Source: Mesostigma viride
Lineage: Eukaryota > Streptophyta > Mesostigmatophyceae > Mesostigmatales > Mesostigmataceae
Direction: 5' to 3'
Length of the DNA: 64,000 nt
Assembly: GCA_009746045.1 (NCBI GenBank)
Contig: RPFO01000104.1
Span: 3,759,666 to 3,823,665, forward strand
This document shows, in pieces, positions 22,701 through 31,489 of the stretch (its first letter is position 1; each line of letters opens with the position of its first letter). Below the pieces are notes generated by a model that saw only the letters and a list, made by a program, of their open reading frames with translations, was not told where the DNA came from and ran no database searches. The position numbers and the translations under genes were made by a program.

Positions 22701-25700
22701 GTGGATGAATCATGATGACACGAGTGTGGTAGGAGGGAAGGGGGTGGGTGGATGAATCATGATGACACGAGTGTGGTAGGAGGGAAGGGGGGGTGGATGA
22801 ATCATGATGACACGAGTGTGGTAGGAGGGAAGGGTGTGGGTGGATGAATCATGATGACACGAGTGTGGTAGGAGGGAAGGGGGGGTGGATGAATCATGAT
22901 GACACGAGTGTGGTAGGAGGGAAGGGGGTGGGTGGATGAATCATGATGACACGAGTGTGGTAGGAGGGAAGGGGTGGGTGCATGAATCATGATGACACGA
23001 GTGTGGTAGGAGGGAAGGGGGTGGGTGCATGAATCAAATAACAAATAGAAGAGTGTGGTAGGAGTGAACAGGTGTGTGTGCGGGTGCTAGAAACAGTGTG
23101 GCTCCTTGTAGTAGCAGTGTGTTAGGAGTGAAACAGAAGAGGACGTGGGCATTTATAAGGATATTAGGAAAGGGGGGGGAGGGGGGGGGAGGGGGGCTGT
23201 AGTTGGGGGGGTGATCTAGCGGAGGGCGCATCTCTGCGTGCTGTAGTTTGGTTAATGAATCACTTAAATGGTCAGAGCGTGGCAGGAGCGAACAGATGCA
23301 TGGATGCGGGTACAATCGCAAAGAAGTGTGTGGACGGGATATTAGCTAGGTTTTGCGAGTGGGATTACAGCTAGGCTTTGCAAGGGCACAGTCATGCGCT
23401 ATTATTTATTTAGTTCGTGGGCGAGTGCTCCAATAGTCGGGATCAGATGGCCTAGTTCTAGAGACGCTAGAGGAGCCTAGTAGGAGCGCGGCAGGAGGGA
23501 CTAGGAACATTGTAGGTTGACAACAAGATGACAGAGTAGACAAGAATAGAATGGTTGTGTGGATCACTTCTGCGCGTGATGTGGGTGGGATCGGATGTTC
23601 CCCTCGCCATAGTCCCCGGGGGATGAGGGGCATGGGGTCGCTGTTTATTCGTTTTCCCTTATCTTATTTCCACCGCTCGACATCAAGGGACTGGCTGTTT
23701 TAGTACTAGTATCAATTTTTTCCTCTTCATCGTCACTCCAGGCAAGCGTCCCTCGGTTCTCCACTTTGCAGGCATCGGGTGCCGTCCGTTTTTCTCATTG
23801 TATACCACTGCGAGGTACATGCAATCGTGGAAATACAACGGCTTCAGAGGGCAACACCCCTTTTGGAAATGTTGTATCATTTCCTTCCGGTTCCCCCCAG
23901 GCATCATGGGTCATTATACACGGATCACACTTTGCTTATTATTATTTACCTTCCATTTCTTACCTCATCGCCCCAGGCTTTGGGGGCAATATGTTTTCCT
24001 CATTTCCATAGCTGATCCATAATACCTATCACTGCTTTCTGTACTCCGACAGGCATCGGGGACATGCCCGACTCCTTGCTGTCTCAGTGCTCACCCTGTT
24101 TATGCCCCTGTCGTGCTCTCGTTTCTTTTGTCGTTATCCTGTTGTGGCTCCCTCAGGCATCGGGGGCATGCCCAGCCTGGACGCGGCTGGCAACGTGCTT
24201 CGCCCCCGCACCTCGCTGGCACTCTCTGTGCGCGTGCCCCCGCTGGTGGACGCCAGCGCCGCGTGGCACAAGCTCAAGGCGCTGCTCGAGAGGGCCCCCC
24301 CGCACGGCGCCAAGGTACGTGCTATTCGTTATCTTTCACGCCATGGAAGTAACGAGTGCTAGACCCGCCGCACGGCTCCAAGATATGAGGCACACTTGGT
24401 CTTTCACACGTCATCGCATGGGGATTCCTGAGCAATTGAGCGTGATCCGCCGCAATTGTGTCAAGGTGCACAGAAGCTAGGTTGAATCTTTAGCGCCACT
24501 TATTATCCTGGTTTGATTAAGGGGCTGACCCGTTGTGCACACAGCCCGAAACGTGACTAACATGTCGCTTGAACCTCGAAAGGTTTTCAAGGACAGAGTT
24601 TTGACGGGTGTTAAATTATTCCCTAGTACGTCCCGTTTCGCGGGCGCCCGAGATGTTGATCCAGGGGTACAGTCTCCAGTGGTTTTTTCCGTACTTGCTG
24701 GGCTACGATACATAGTAGCATACTGCAATGTATGTTCATGGAGAATGATACATTACGGAGGTGAGAGTGGCATGCAACATAAGGAAATTAAAATTATCAA
24801 GGAGACAACCAGCGCAGGCCAGAAATGGGGAGAATCCAGACCATGGGAGCTCGAGCCTGCCGTTATCTTGTCCGCGTTTTCGAGTCGTTCAGGATGATGA
24901 ATATGAATGGAGATGGAAATGTGTAGCCTTGTGCTTTGAAATTATGGCTGGCTTACGTGTAGAGCGACTAGATGACCTAGACGGTGGGGCCGGAAACAGC
25001 ATGCTTGATCAGGGCGTGGGTTTCGAGCCTAATAACTGGCCGGGAGTGTCTAGTGGTGAGCGCCATTGCTGTGATCGCTCTCCCACCATTTACGAGGAAA
25101 TACCCGCAAATGGAAAACCACTGAAAAGGTCTAGCTAGTCAGTCATTATCTTAGCCATGCCATGTTTCCAAACGTCCAAGAACTGCACACGGTGCAAAGG
25201 CAAAAGTCCGCAGGACAGCACTTTCAAATGTGCGGCGGGAACCAAAAGCCCGCGTATGCCAGAAAACATCGTGTTGCTGCAGCGACGCGATGGTGTGGAC
25301 AACGAATCCAGTGCCAAGCTCGGAACGGCCGCAAAGGAGATCTGGCATCACAGGGTTCAGATGTGCGGAGATACTACGCGATCCAGCCGGTCCACGACCT
25401 GTTCGTAGAGCTTGTGCCAAGGGGCAGCACCAAACAGAAGTGGGAAAATAAAATTATAAGGAAATTAAGATTATATATAGTAGTATAAACTACTAGTAAA
25501 ACTATAGATATAGCACACCTCGGGGCCACTTGCATTTAAAGTGTAGGGGGGTTGAGATTCTGTATCTGCCTTGTGAAAATATGTGTAGTTGGTCGGTGAC
25601 GTCGGTGCTCTGTCGGCTGCCCTAGCAGGTGATGGCACTGGGTATCACATTGACACATCGTGCTATTATACTGCATTACAGTATATAGCATTGTACTGCG

Positions 25701-26233
25701 GTACGACTAGAAGCGGTGCACCAGCTTGTTGACCTGCAGTTATGGCGGGATCCGATGTGCATGTGTGGGAATCGAAAGCAGGAGGCCTGGATGTGAGCAC
25801 TGGCAATATTTACTAAAGCATGTCATTGTAGAACGTTGTCGGATCATCATTTGACCACCCATGAAAACATTGCCTTTCCTGCCTGCTGGCATCGCTTACA
25901 AATCACCAGGTGACGTTTGACAGGGAATCGGCGGCAGACGGCTGGAACGCGCCCAGACTCGCCAAGTGGCTCGAGGAGAGCACGGAGAAGGCATCGCACA
26001 TGTTCTACGACGGCAAGCCCTTCCTCTGCATCGGCGAAGGCGGAACGATTCCGTTCATGGGCATGCTGGGAGCCAAGTTCCCCGCGGCACAGTTCCTTGT
26101 CATTGGTGTCCTGGGACCCAAGTCGAATGCCCACGGCCCCAACGAGTTTCTGCATCTAGAATACGCGACGCGCCTGACGATGTGTGTCTCGCATATTATC
26201 GCAGACAGCTGCCCAGCGATGAAGGTTGAGTGA
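13786..26233 (+). CDS. M20 family metallopeptidase, nine exons, 492 aa
   Basis: The exons are 13786-14088, 14338-14467, 15888-15967, 17135-17194, 18114-18230, 19146-19248, 21962-22165, 24157-24314 and 25910-26233. They sum to 1479 nt with all phases consistent, giving 492 residues, a usual length for dinuclear zinc M20 carboxypeptidases and dipeptidases. The family ligands are present: H110 and D112 in LLYGHAD, the GRGGADDG bridging Asp (143 or 144), catalytic and metal Glu pair E176-E177 in FSEESGS, D204 in CLDSG, H237 in GIHSGAASG of the dimerisation domain, and H460 in NAHGPNEF. GEGGTIP precedes the last helix. Substrate specificity cannot be read from sequence; hydrolysis of a small peptide or acyl amino acid is likely. 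No signal peptide is evident, so it is probably cytosolic. The first donor (GTTCGT) is weak but keeps the frame. Confidence 0.93.
15130..15570. repeat. Tandem repeats in M20 intron 2
   Basis: Two series of tandem copies occur: a unit around CGCCACGTATACGRTATGTC (15133-15240) and a 55 to 57 bp unit with TTTACCCTCTTTCCTTTATG repeated about four times (15374-15560). Short copies of TGTTACTCACACGCTACGCT follow at 15730-15835. All lie upstream of exon 3 and partly resemble its acceptor region. Confidence 0.8.
15968..16200. repeat. Donor-side echoes of M20 exon 3
   Basis: The exon ends GCGCTGCGTGCTCATG before GTGGGT. Degraded copies follow within 200 bp: CACCGTGCTGATGGTGGGTG, TGCGCTGTGCTCATGGTGGG, CTGTGCTCGTGGCGAGG and ACCGTGTGCTCATGGCAG. 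Several keep a GTGGG donor. Confidence 0.75.
17720..17830. repeat. Interstitial telomere-like repeat in M20 intron 4
   Basis: Imperfect units of about 20 bp built from CTCCTAACCCTTAACCCTTA occur five to six times. They resemble but do not equal CCCTAA-type telomere repeats. The array lies on the pyrimidine-rich sense strand about 290 bp upstream of exon 5. Confidence 0.75.
17880..18110. repeat. Acceptor-side echoes of M20 exon 5
   Basis: True exon 5 begins CAG then GACCGCATCGGCGACGTGGG. Two degraded copies precede it, with GGCCGCATCAGCGACGTGGG near 17904 and CAGGACCGCATCGGCGCGTG near 17995. The second has lost three bases, which shifts the frame of the copy relative to the exon. Confidence 0.8.
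19260..19650. repeat. Donor-side echoes of M20 exon 6
   Basis: The exon ends CTCGAGGACTCGAAGACAG before GTAAGA. Four copies follow: AGGGACTTGAAGACAGGTAC near 19317, CTCGAGGACTCAGCAACAGG near 19406, TGAAGACTCCACGGCAGGTA near 19524 and CTTGAGGACTCCTCGACAG near 19627. Linker sequence (ACTAGGA, GGATCGGGTACAC) is repeated too, so the duplicated unit included intron sequence. Confidence 0.85.
19668..21275. repeat. Two direct copies of a 55 bp motif in M20 intron 6
   Basis: A block with GGCTCTTTCTTTCCCGCATT, GTTTAATAAACTATTTTCAG and AATCCGATT occurs at about 19670-19730 and 21213-21268, and a diverged copy at about 37738-37790 in the glycosyltransferase gene. It contains AATAAA. The 1.5 kb spacing would suit terminal repeats of a small element, but no internal coding region or target duplication was found, so its nature is open. 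Confidence 0.6.
21311..21600 (+). mobile_element. SINE-like or truncated LINE insertion with 12 bp target duplication
   Basis: A 290 bp segment ends in (TTAC)n and is flanked by perfect copies of CTTTCCTTTGGT at 21299-21310 and 21601-21612. Related 3' ends, sharing ACTCCGTGGCATGCC and the (TTAC)n tail, lie on the minus strand near 26586-26700, 42868-42985 and 43885-43998. No RNA polymerase III boxes were recognised, so a short truncated LINE is as likely as a SINE. Confidence 0.8.
22166..23070. repeat. 47 bp minisatellite after the donor of M20 exon 7
   Basis: About 18 copies of a 45 to 49 bp unit (GTGGATGAATCATGATGACA, then CGAGTGTGGTAGGAGGGAAG and a variable G run) begin directly at the 5' splice site. 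The first, more diverged units (GGTGGGTGGATGAACATGAT) overlap the donor itself, so the array appears to have grown from the exon-intron junction. Confidence 0.95.
23766..24075. repeat. Acceptor-side echoes of M20 exon 8
   Basis: True exon 8 begins CAG then GCATCGGGGGCATGCCCAGC. Four partial copies precede it: GCAGGCATCGGGTGCC near 23768, CCAGGCATCATGGGTCATTA near 23898, CCCAGGCTTTGGGGGCAATA near 23972 and ACAGGCATCGGGGACATGCC near 24050. Each keeps a CAG. Confidence 0.85.
24355..24475. repeat. Donor-side echoes of M20 exon 8
   Basis: The exon ends CCGCACGGCGCCAAG before GTACGT. Two copies follow: CCGCCGCACGGCTCCAAGAT near 24364 and CCGCCGCAATTGTGTCAAGG near 24448. Flanking TTTCACRC sequence is duplicated with them. 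Confidence 0.8.
24480..25909. other. Remainder of M20 intron 8, no exon recognised
   Basis: AT-rich sequence with a copy of the dispersed motif ATCAAGGAGACAACC near 24797. The short open frames lack coding composition. The two flanking exons join in phase 0 without needing another exon here. Confidence 0.5.
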
Positions 26234-26479
26234 AGCTAGTTGTGTTTATCCAGTAGTGGGCACGATTGGCCGAGTTGTTATAAGCAAGCTGAAATTTGTC
26301 ACTTTTGCTGAAGCGAGAATGGTTTTGGGGAAGTTCGTGAGGCAGCGCAGATGTATGTTGGCCTGTTGCTCAATGCCTTGGCCGCCTGCTGACAGAGAGC
26401 AGGGCTACGATCAGCGTGCCACCATTCTTTGCCGATGCACCCGGTCCGGCAAAATGTTTGTATGTCCTTTTATATATAT

Positions 26480-26705
26480 GTATAATTAATTACCACATTG
26501 ACTGCGTCGTGTGGGTACCAATGAAGTAACCTTCAACCAATAATAAATAAATAAAACCATACTATTTTTTAGATAAACAATATTGGTAAGTAAGGAAGTA
26601 CGTGAACATGCACAGAAGGCGCATGCCACGGAGCACCCGATGAGGTACCTTTCTACGCGGATACTTCACCCGCGAATGCAATATCGGTACATCCTACACT
26701 GATAT
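26480..26705 (-). mobile_element. Minus-strand retroelement tails, two fragments
   Basis: At 26483-26542 a fragment with GACTGCGTCGTGTGGGTACC and CCTTCAACC matches a tail found inside the hAT-like element at 49820-49895. At 26586-26700 a fragment of the (TTAC)n-tailed family matches 21500-21600 in reverse, including TATCCGCGTAGAAA and GGCATGC. Neither has coding capacity. Confidence 0.6.
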
Positions 26706-26837
26706 GTGAATTCCACAGAATCCCATGCATGCAAAATGTGAATCATGCAAACAGCGTGCATGCATGCCTCCATCATGTAGCGCGCACTTGGGAATTCGCT
26801 TTCAACAAGCCCTTCAAGCATGGAACATTAATTACTG

Positions 26838-27245
26838 GTATACATGCATTACCGCCTCCTACAGGCACTATACCAGCTGATTCACGAGCATTATTTAGCC
26901 ATGTACATGTGTGCCTATGATGTGCCACCCCCCAGATGATGCCTAGCTTTATTTAGTTCTGCTGTGCCCATGCAGAGAGATGCTCTCTGCTGAGATGCCA
27001 CGCTCTAGCTTTTGTATAGCCATGATGATCTTCCCCCCCATGACAGGCTCCCCCTTAGCTGGCCGGCCGGGCATATAGCTTGATAGATCATGGGGATGCA
27101 GGTGCCCTGGTGCACCTAGAGCAAGTGTCGTTTACATTCCCACCCTTGCAGGAAGTAGCTTAGAATGTTTTATAGGCCATATGCCCCTTCTCAAGGGCTA
27201 TGTGCTACATATACTCCCAACGGAGTTATGTTCCTAATTAATTAA
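26838..27245 (+). mobile_element. Truncated 3' end of the ORF1-only element
   Basis: From about 26838 the sequence matches the region after the ORF1 stop of the second copy (51378 onward): CAGATGATGCCTAGCTTTAT, the block AGCAAGTGTCGTTTACATTC, and the end ACTCCCAACGGAGTTATGTT followed by AATTAATTAAT. The ORF is absent, consistent with incomplete reverse transcription. Confidence 0.8.
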
Positions 27246-27371
27246 TACGTACATGAACTATATAAAAGAAATATGGTAAACACAGCGCGGTGCCACCCAC
27301 CAACCTACTAGTAACTAGTACGGGCCGGTACTACATTAAATAATTTATTTTTTTACATAACATGTGACTGA

Positions 27372-28560
27372 TGCCACCCGTGGACTTTTCGTGATAGACT
27401 CGGCATGGACATGTGCTACACTAGACGTGACGGGCTCACACCCGGGCAGCCTCAGGACAAAAAAACGGAACCCCTGGCCGACCCCAACGAGCTACCGCCG
27501 TTCACCGAGATCGAGCTGCGCACCGCCGCCAAGCAACTCCGCTTCTACGCCGCCGTAGGACCTGACCAGCTCCCCGCCTTGCAGTGATTAAACTGACGGT
27601 GCTCACAGGGTTCGGGCCTGCTTGACGTCTGCAACCGGATTCTACTTGCCGGCCGATCGACGCGCCGCCGATTCCTGTATAAGTGGCAGCATGTGCAGCT
27701 ACCGTATATAGACTGCCTCAGTGGCGCTCGAAGCCCGTGCTGTCGGCCTATAGACATTAGCCCGGCCCAAAACGGAGGCCATCATTGGCCCTTGGCGGCC
27801 TGGCCGGTCCCCCGCCCGAGCTCCGCCTCTTAGACGTGTCCACCCCGGTATACTTTATTCCCGCTTCAGGCCGCTTCTTGAAAGCTGCTCGGCAGTTAGA
27901 GTTCCCGACTGCGAGGACGACATGACGACCCGGACTGGCATATGGCTTGGGGGCAACTCCACGAGCACCATTGCTGATTGGAGCAACCCCGCCCTGCTCC
28001 GGCTCGTCAATTAATTAATTAATTAATAGACACGTGACTGCGTCACGTGAGCATAAGTCCTCAGTGGGAGGGGAACATGGGATGGAATGGATGGTATAAG
28101 CTATCTAGGTCCTAGTTAAAGGGGTGTGGGCACCGCGGCCCGAATCGCTATGAATGCCATACTTGGTCACACGCGGAGCCCCCACAGGCTTGGGGGTGGT
28201 CTCCTTCATCACTACTTGCCATCTATCCTTGCGCACCATCTGCCTCCATATTACAGACAAACCAGGAGGCTGCCCGGGGGTGAGCCCGTCACGTCTAGTG
28301 TAGCACATGTCCATGCCGAGTCTATCACGAAAAGTCCACGGGTGGCGGCTCGTCAAGCACGACCTGTTCAAAGTCGTCATTCTGACGATCCTGACCTACG
28401 GCGCCGAGACGTGGACTCTGACGCAAGAGCTGGAGAAACGACTTAGTCGGTGCACGCCGTCGGCGACGGCGTGCACCGTCACCAAGATGCTGCGCACGGC
28501 ACTAAGCCAATTAAGCAATATTCCCTTTGGTAATTGGTTCGCACATTAGCCATCAGAGGA
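27372..28560. mobile_element. Rearranged LINE fragments with an 80 bp inverted repeat
   Basis: 27455-27590 encodes LPPFTEIELRTAAKQLRF and VGPDQLPA, the start of a non-LTR reverse transcriptase domain. 28350-28450 encodes VKHDLFKVVILTILTYGAE and WTLTQELEKRL, near the end of the same type of protein. Between them a minus-strand 3' end (28014-28330) encodes WRQMVRKDRWQVVMKET and ends in the palindrome CACGTGACGCAGTCACGTG and an AATT tail. An 80 bp block at 27372-27454 is repeated inverted at 28267-28346. No intact gene remains. Confidence 0.7.
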
Positions 28561-28639
28561 TTTGTACGCTGATTGCCATATTATGTTTTCCACATTCTTA
28601 GGCACAGTCGCCTGGGCCAGTAGCCGGGCTGACTGACCT

Positions 28640-29035
28640 GGCCCGCACAGATCAGGTATCAGTAGACACATGCATCAGATAGACTAGCTGGCAGTTGGCA
28701 CCAAGCCCGCGGCAGCCCGGGCGTTTTGTCCTCACATGGCGTGCCCTGGGCCGCGCGCGGCCGGGCGGGCCGCGGCACCCGAGGACTTTCCGCGATAGGC
28801 TAGACAGCATCGTGCTCCCGTTGGGGAGTCACGGAGCACCGAAGTGCTTGTCCCCCCTTCCTGTGCACAACAGGAAGAAAGGGCAGAGGCCCCCCCAACT
28901 AGGACTTCTGATGCGAGAGGCATGCCACAGCTGCAATCGGACCCGGTAAACGATCCGGCAAGATCTGTGGGTGCAATAAGACCCATGTGAGCATATCATA
29001 ACAAGGAGCATGGGCAAGTAATCTGAGCATAGCCA
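28640..29035 (-). mobile_element. Minus-strand LINE 3' end fragment
   Basis: The segment with GTGCTCCCGTTGGGGAGTCA (about 28811) and GGTGCAATAAGACCCATGTG (about 28969) is repeated at 47650-47890. On the minus strand it ends in the CTCCCCAACGGGAG hairpin shared with the element at 8560. Coding content is decayed. Confidence 0.6.
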
Positions 29036-29270
29036 CTGCCCTACTTGCTAGCCTTTTTATAGCCATGATGATCTTCCCCCCTATGTCGGGGCCTTCAGGT
29101 AGGTGCCTGAATATGTAGTGTGCAGCCGTGCAGGTGCACTTTGTGCACCCAGAGCAGGTGTAGTTTACACCCTACCCTTGCAGGAAGTAGCCCAGAGTAC
29201 CCCTTCTCAGGGATATGTGCTACATATACTCCCAACGGAGTTATGTTCCAATTAAATTCAATAGCTCCCG
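29036..29270 (+). mobile_element. Truncated 3' end of the ORF1-only element
   Basis: It contains ATAGCCATGATGATCTTCCC, CAGGAAGTAGC and the end ACTCCCAACGGAGTTATGTT followed by CAATTAAATTCAAT. It is a short 5'-truncated copy of the family at 5700-7640. Confidence 0.75.
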
Positions 29271-29464
29271 TCGCCCCTGTTGCCAGCTGTGCCAGGGTCA
29301 AGTCGTCGTCCAGCGTGTAGGAAGTCGGCCGAGAGCTTCTTGCGGCATTTCCGGTGAAATGGGTGTTAGTTTATTTCCATATAACAGTTAAGGTGACCCA
29401 GGTGTGCCAAAAATAGCCTGAGATGCCTAGCTTCTTGCGGCATTCCAGGTAAATAAAATTAAAA

Positions 29465-30070
29465 TTAAATTAAATTATAACATGCCTCCGTGGGGAGGTC
29501 ATGTAGCACATATTTCATGATGGATGGGGTGGAGGAAGCCGCGTGATCGAACTATCCTAATAACTCTATCTAGAAAATCCTAACTACACTACTCATCAAA
29601 ACGCCTCCTCCGCTTGGGGGGACTAGGTGGCTTGCCCACAGGGTCGGGCGTGTGCGCCTTGACAATCTTCTTCCACCGCGTCTTGTCCTGCATGGCAGTC
29701 CAAAGACGGAAGAGAGAGTGGATGCGGTGCTCAAACTGGGCTGGGACCACTAGGTCGTCCAGCAACATCTGAACGTAGTTGGTGACAGGTTTCCCTACCC
29801 TTTTGGGAATGTCCTTGGGGCCAGGCCAGGTCAGAATGTGCCGCCCTGGCTGTCCAAGCCGCTGGGGGCCGGCCAGACCAAGGTGAGGGTGGTGTCGACC
29901 TGGCTGGTGCGGGCAAGGTGTCCTACAAATGCTATCCTACGCTGCCTAATCTCGTCCGAAACACGAGGCATGCCATGATACAGAGACTCTGATGACGGAC
30001 GCTCGGAAAAACCTACATTAAGGACCTGCCGGAGCATCCTGTAAACTGTGCCGTCGAGCCGACTGTCGGT
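29465..30070 (-). mobile_element. 5'-truncated LINE, minus strand, RT C-terminal region
   Basis: The minus strand reads MLRQVLNVGFSERPSSESLY, PRVSDEIRQRRIAFVGHLAR and TSQVDT, then a frame-disrupted end and the tail CTCCCCACGGAGGCATGTTA followed by AATTTAATTT. It is over 85 percent similar by eye to 43990-44640 and is a pseudogene. Confidence 0.75.
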
Positions 30071-31480
30071 CTACTACAATACGCTTCCGCGGACACCTTT
30101 TTCAGCGGGGAAAGTGCCCTCGGGCTTCCGGGGCAAATTCAGCAAGCGCTGCGGAACTTAGATACTAAAATTTCGTTTTTGGTTCGTACCGTACAGCCAA
30201 TCATTTTGCGCCCGGATCAAATTGTGATCTGGTCACTGAACACGAAAATTTCAGCGGAACGTACGAAACACCAACGCAACTAGAGAAAATTTTCAGTGAC
30301 GAAACTGTAGTACCGTGTACCCAAGCAAAATGTAGTAGGACTTCGCGAAATTCACGTTCGGAATTTTTCCCCGCAAGATTCCCCCGCAAGATTCCCCCGC
30401 ATGATTCCCCCCGCTAGGTTCAGGCTCCAGTCGATGCTCGCCAAATGGCGCAAAAAAAGAAACATATGTTAAAATCAACGGTGCGAATCCTCGTTACCGC
30501 TCGGGTAACATTCTCACTCATTTCGCGTCTCCTACGAACCGTATTGTAGTCGGAGCTGCCAGTTTGGGTGGGAGGGTCCACGCCTCGGCGCCATACGTGA
30601 GCACCGTGAGGACGAGGTAAATAGGTGTACGTTTATTCCAAATATAGCCAGTAGTTCATACCTGCTAAGCCTAGGGTATCAAGATGTCAGTGGCTAAAAC
30701 GGAGCCTTACTAGACCACGGAAGCCACTGGACTTCTAATGGGCATTTAATTAACGGAAGCCACTGGACTTCTTGCGGCATTTAATTAAGAACCGACAGCT
30801 TGATTATATTAGGAAAGGAATACGGACCAATGAATGCCTGGGTCTAGTTATGGCGGGTGTACTGTAATGATGTCAGTGGCTTTCACAGGGCCGGCCGCCT
30901 GACACGTGTGAGGAACCCGACCGCGGTGGCACTTGGCAGCCTTCGAGCTGCCTTGGAAAAAGAAAAACCTGGCAGTCTGGCACTACACCACAACCCCCAA
31001 CCTTGGGAATACTGATATGATGCTGATACTCATTTCCCATTTCACATCTCTGGTCTGTAAGGGGATAATAAATATACCCATTTCCCCGAAAATGAGACGC
31101 AATGATGCCATTCCTTCATAAACATTTCTTTGGCCAATCCTTCATCGGACGTAGATATGGCTTCCGCGGCGCAAAGTTCGCAGCAGTACTGCTGAGGCGA
31201 TTATGCCTGAGTTCCCCATCAGCAGAATCTGGCCAGGACGCAGGGGGCGAATTTGGAGCTATTACGTCTGGCTCCTAGTGGCAACATGGTCACTCAACGC
31301 TGTGTCCGATGCCGTAAATCTGGGCCGCGTTGGCGTGTCCTCAATGTAATAGCCGAGTTGGCTCTATTGCAATTTTGGTCTCTTTAAAATCGTTAGGTCT
31401 TGAATCATTATCAGTTTTGTTCTGTTGATGGTCTTCAGGTCTTGGCTCACTCATTGTCGGGATGTAAGAATATGCATGCA
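30071..31480. other. Gap before the glycosyltransferase gene, nothing recognised
   Basis: No exon is supported. Local duplications occur: GCAAGATTCCCCC two to three times near 30370-30410, and GGAAGCCACTGGACTTCT twice at 30719 and 30754. The promoter of the downstream gene should lie in the right part, but no core motif was identified. Confidence 0.4.
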
Positions 31481-31489
31481 CCTTACTAG

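Noticed and set aside
22156-23044. Minus-strand frames reading PSYHTRVIMIHAP
   Set aside because: Translation of the 47 bp intronic minisatellite.
28640-29035. tRNA or other structured RNA gene in the debris
   Set aside because: Palindromic segments are retroelement terminal hairpins; no cloverleaf could be drawn.
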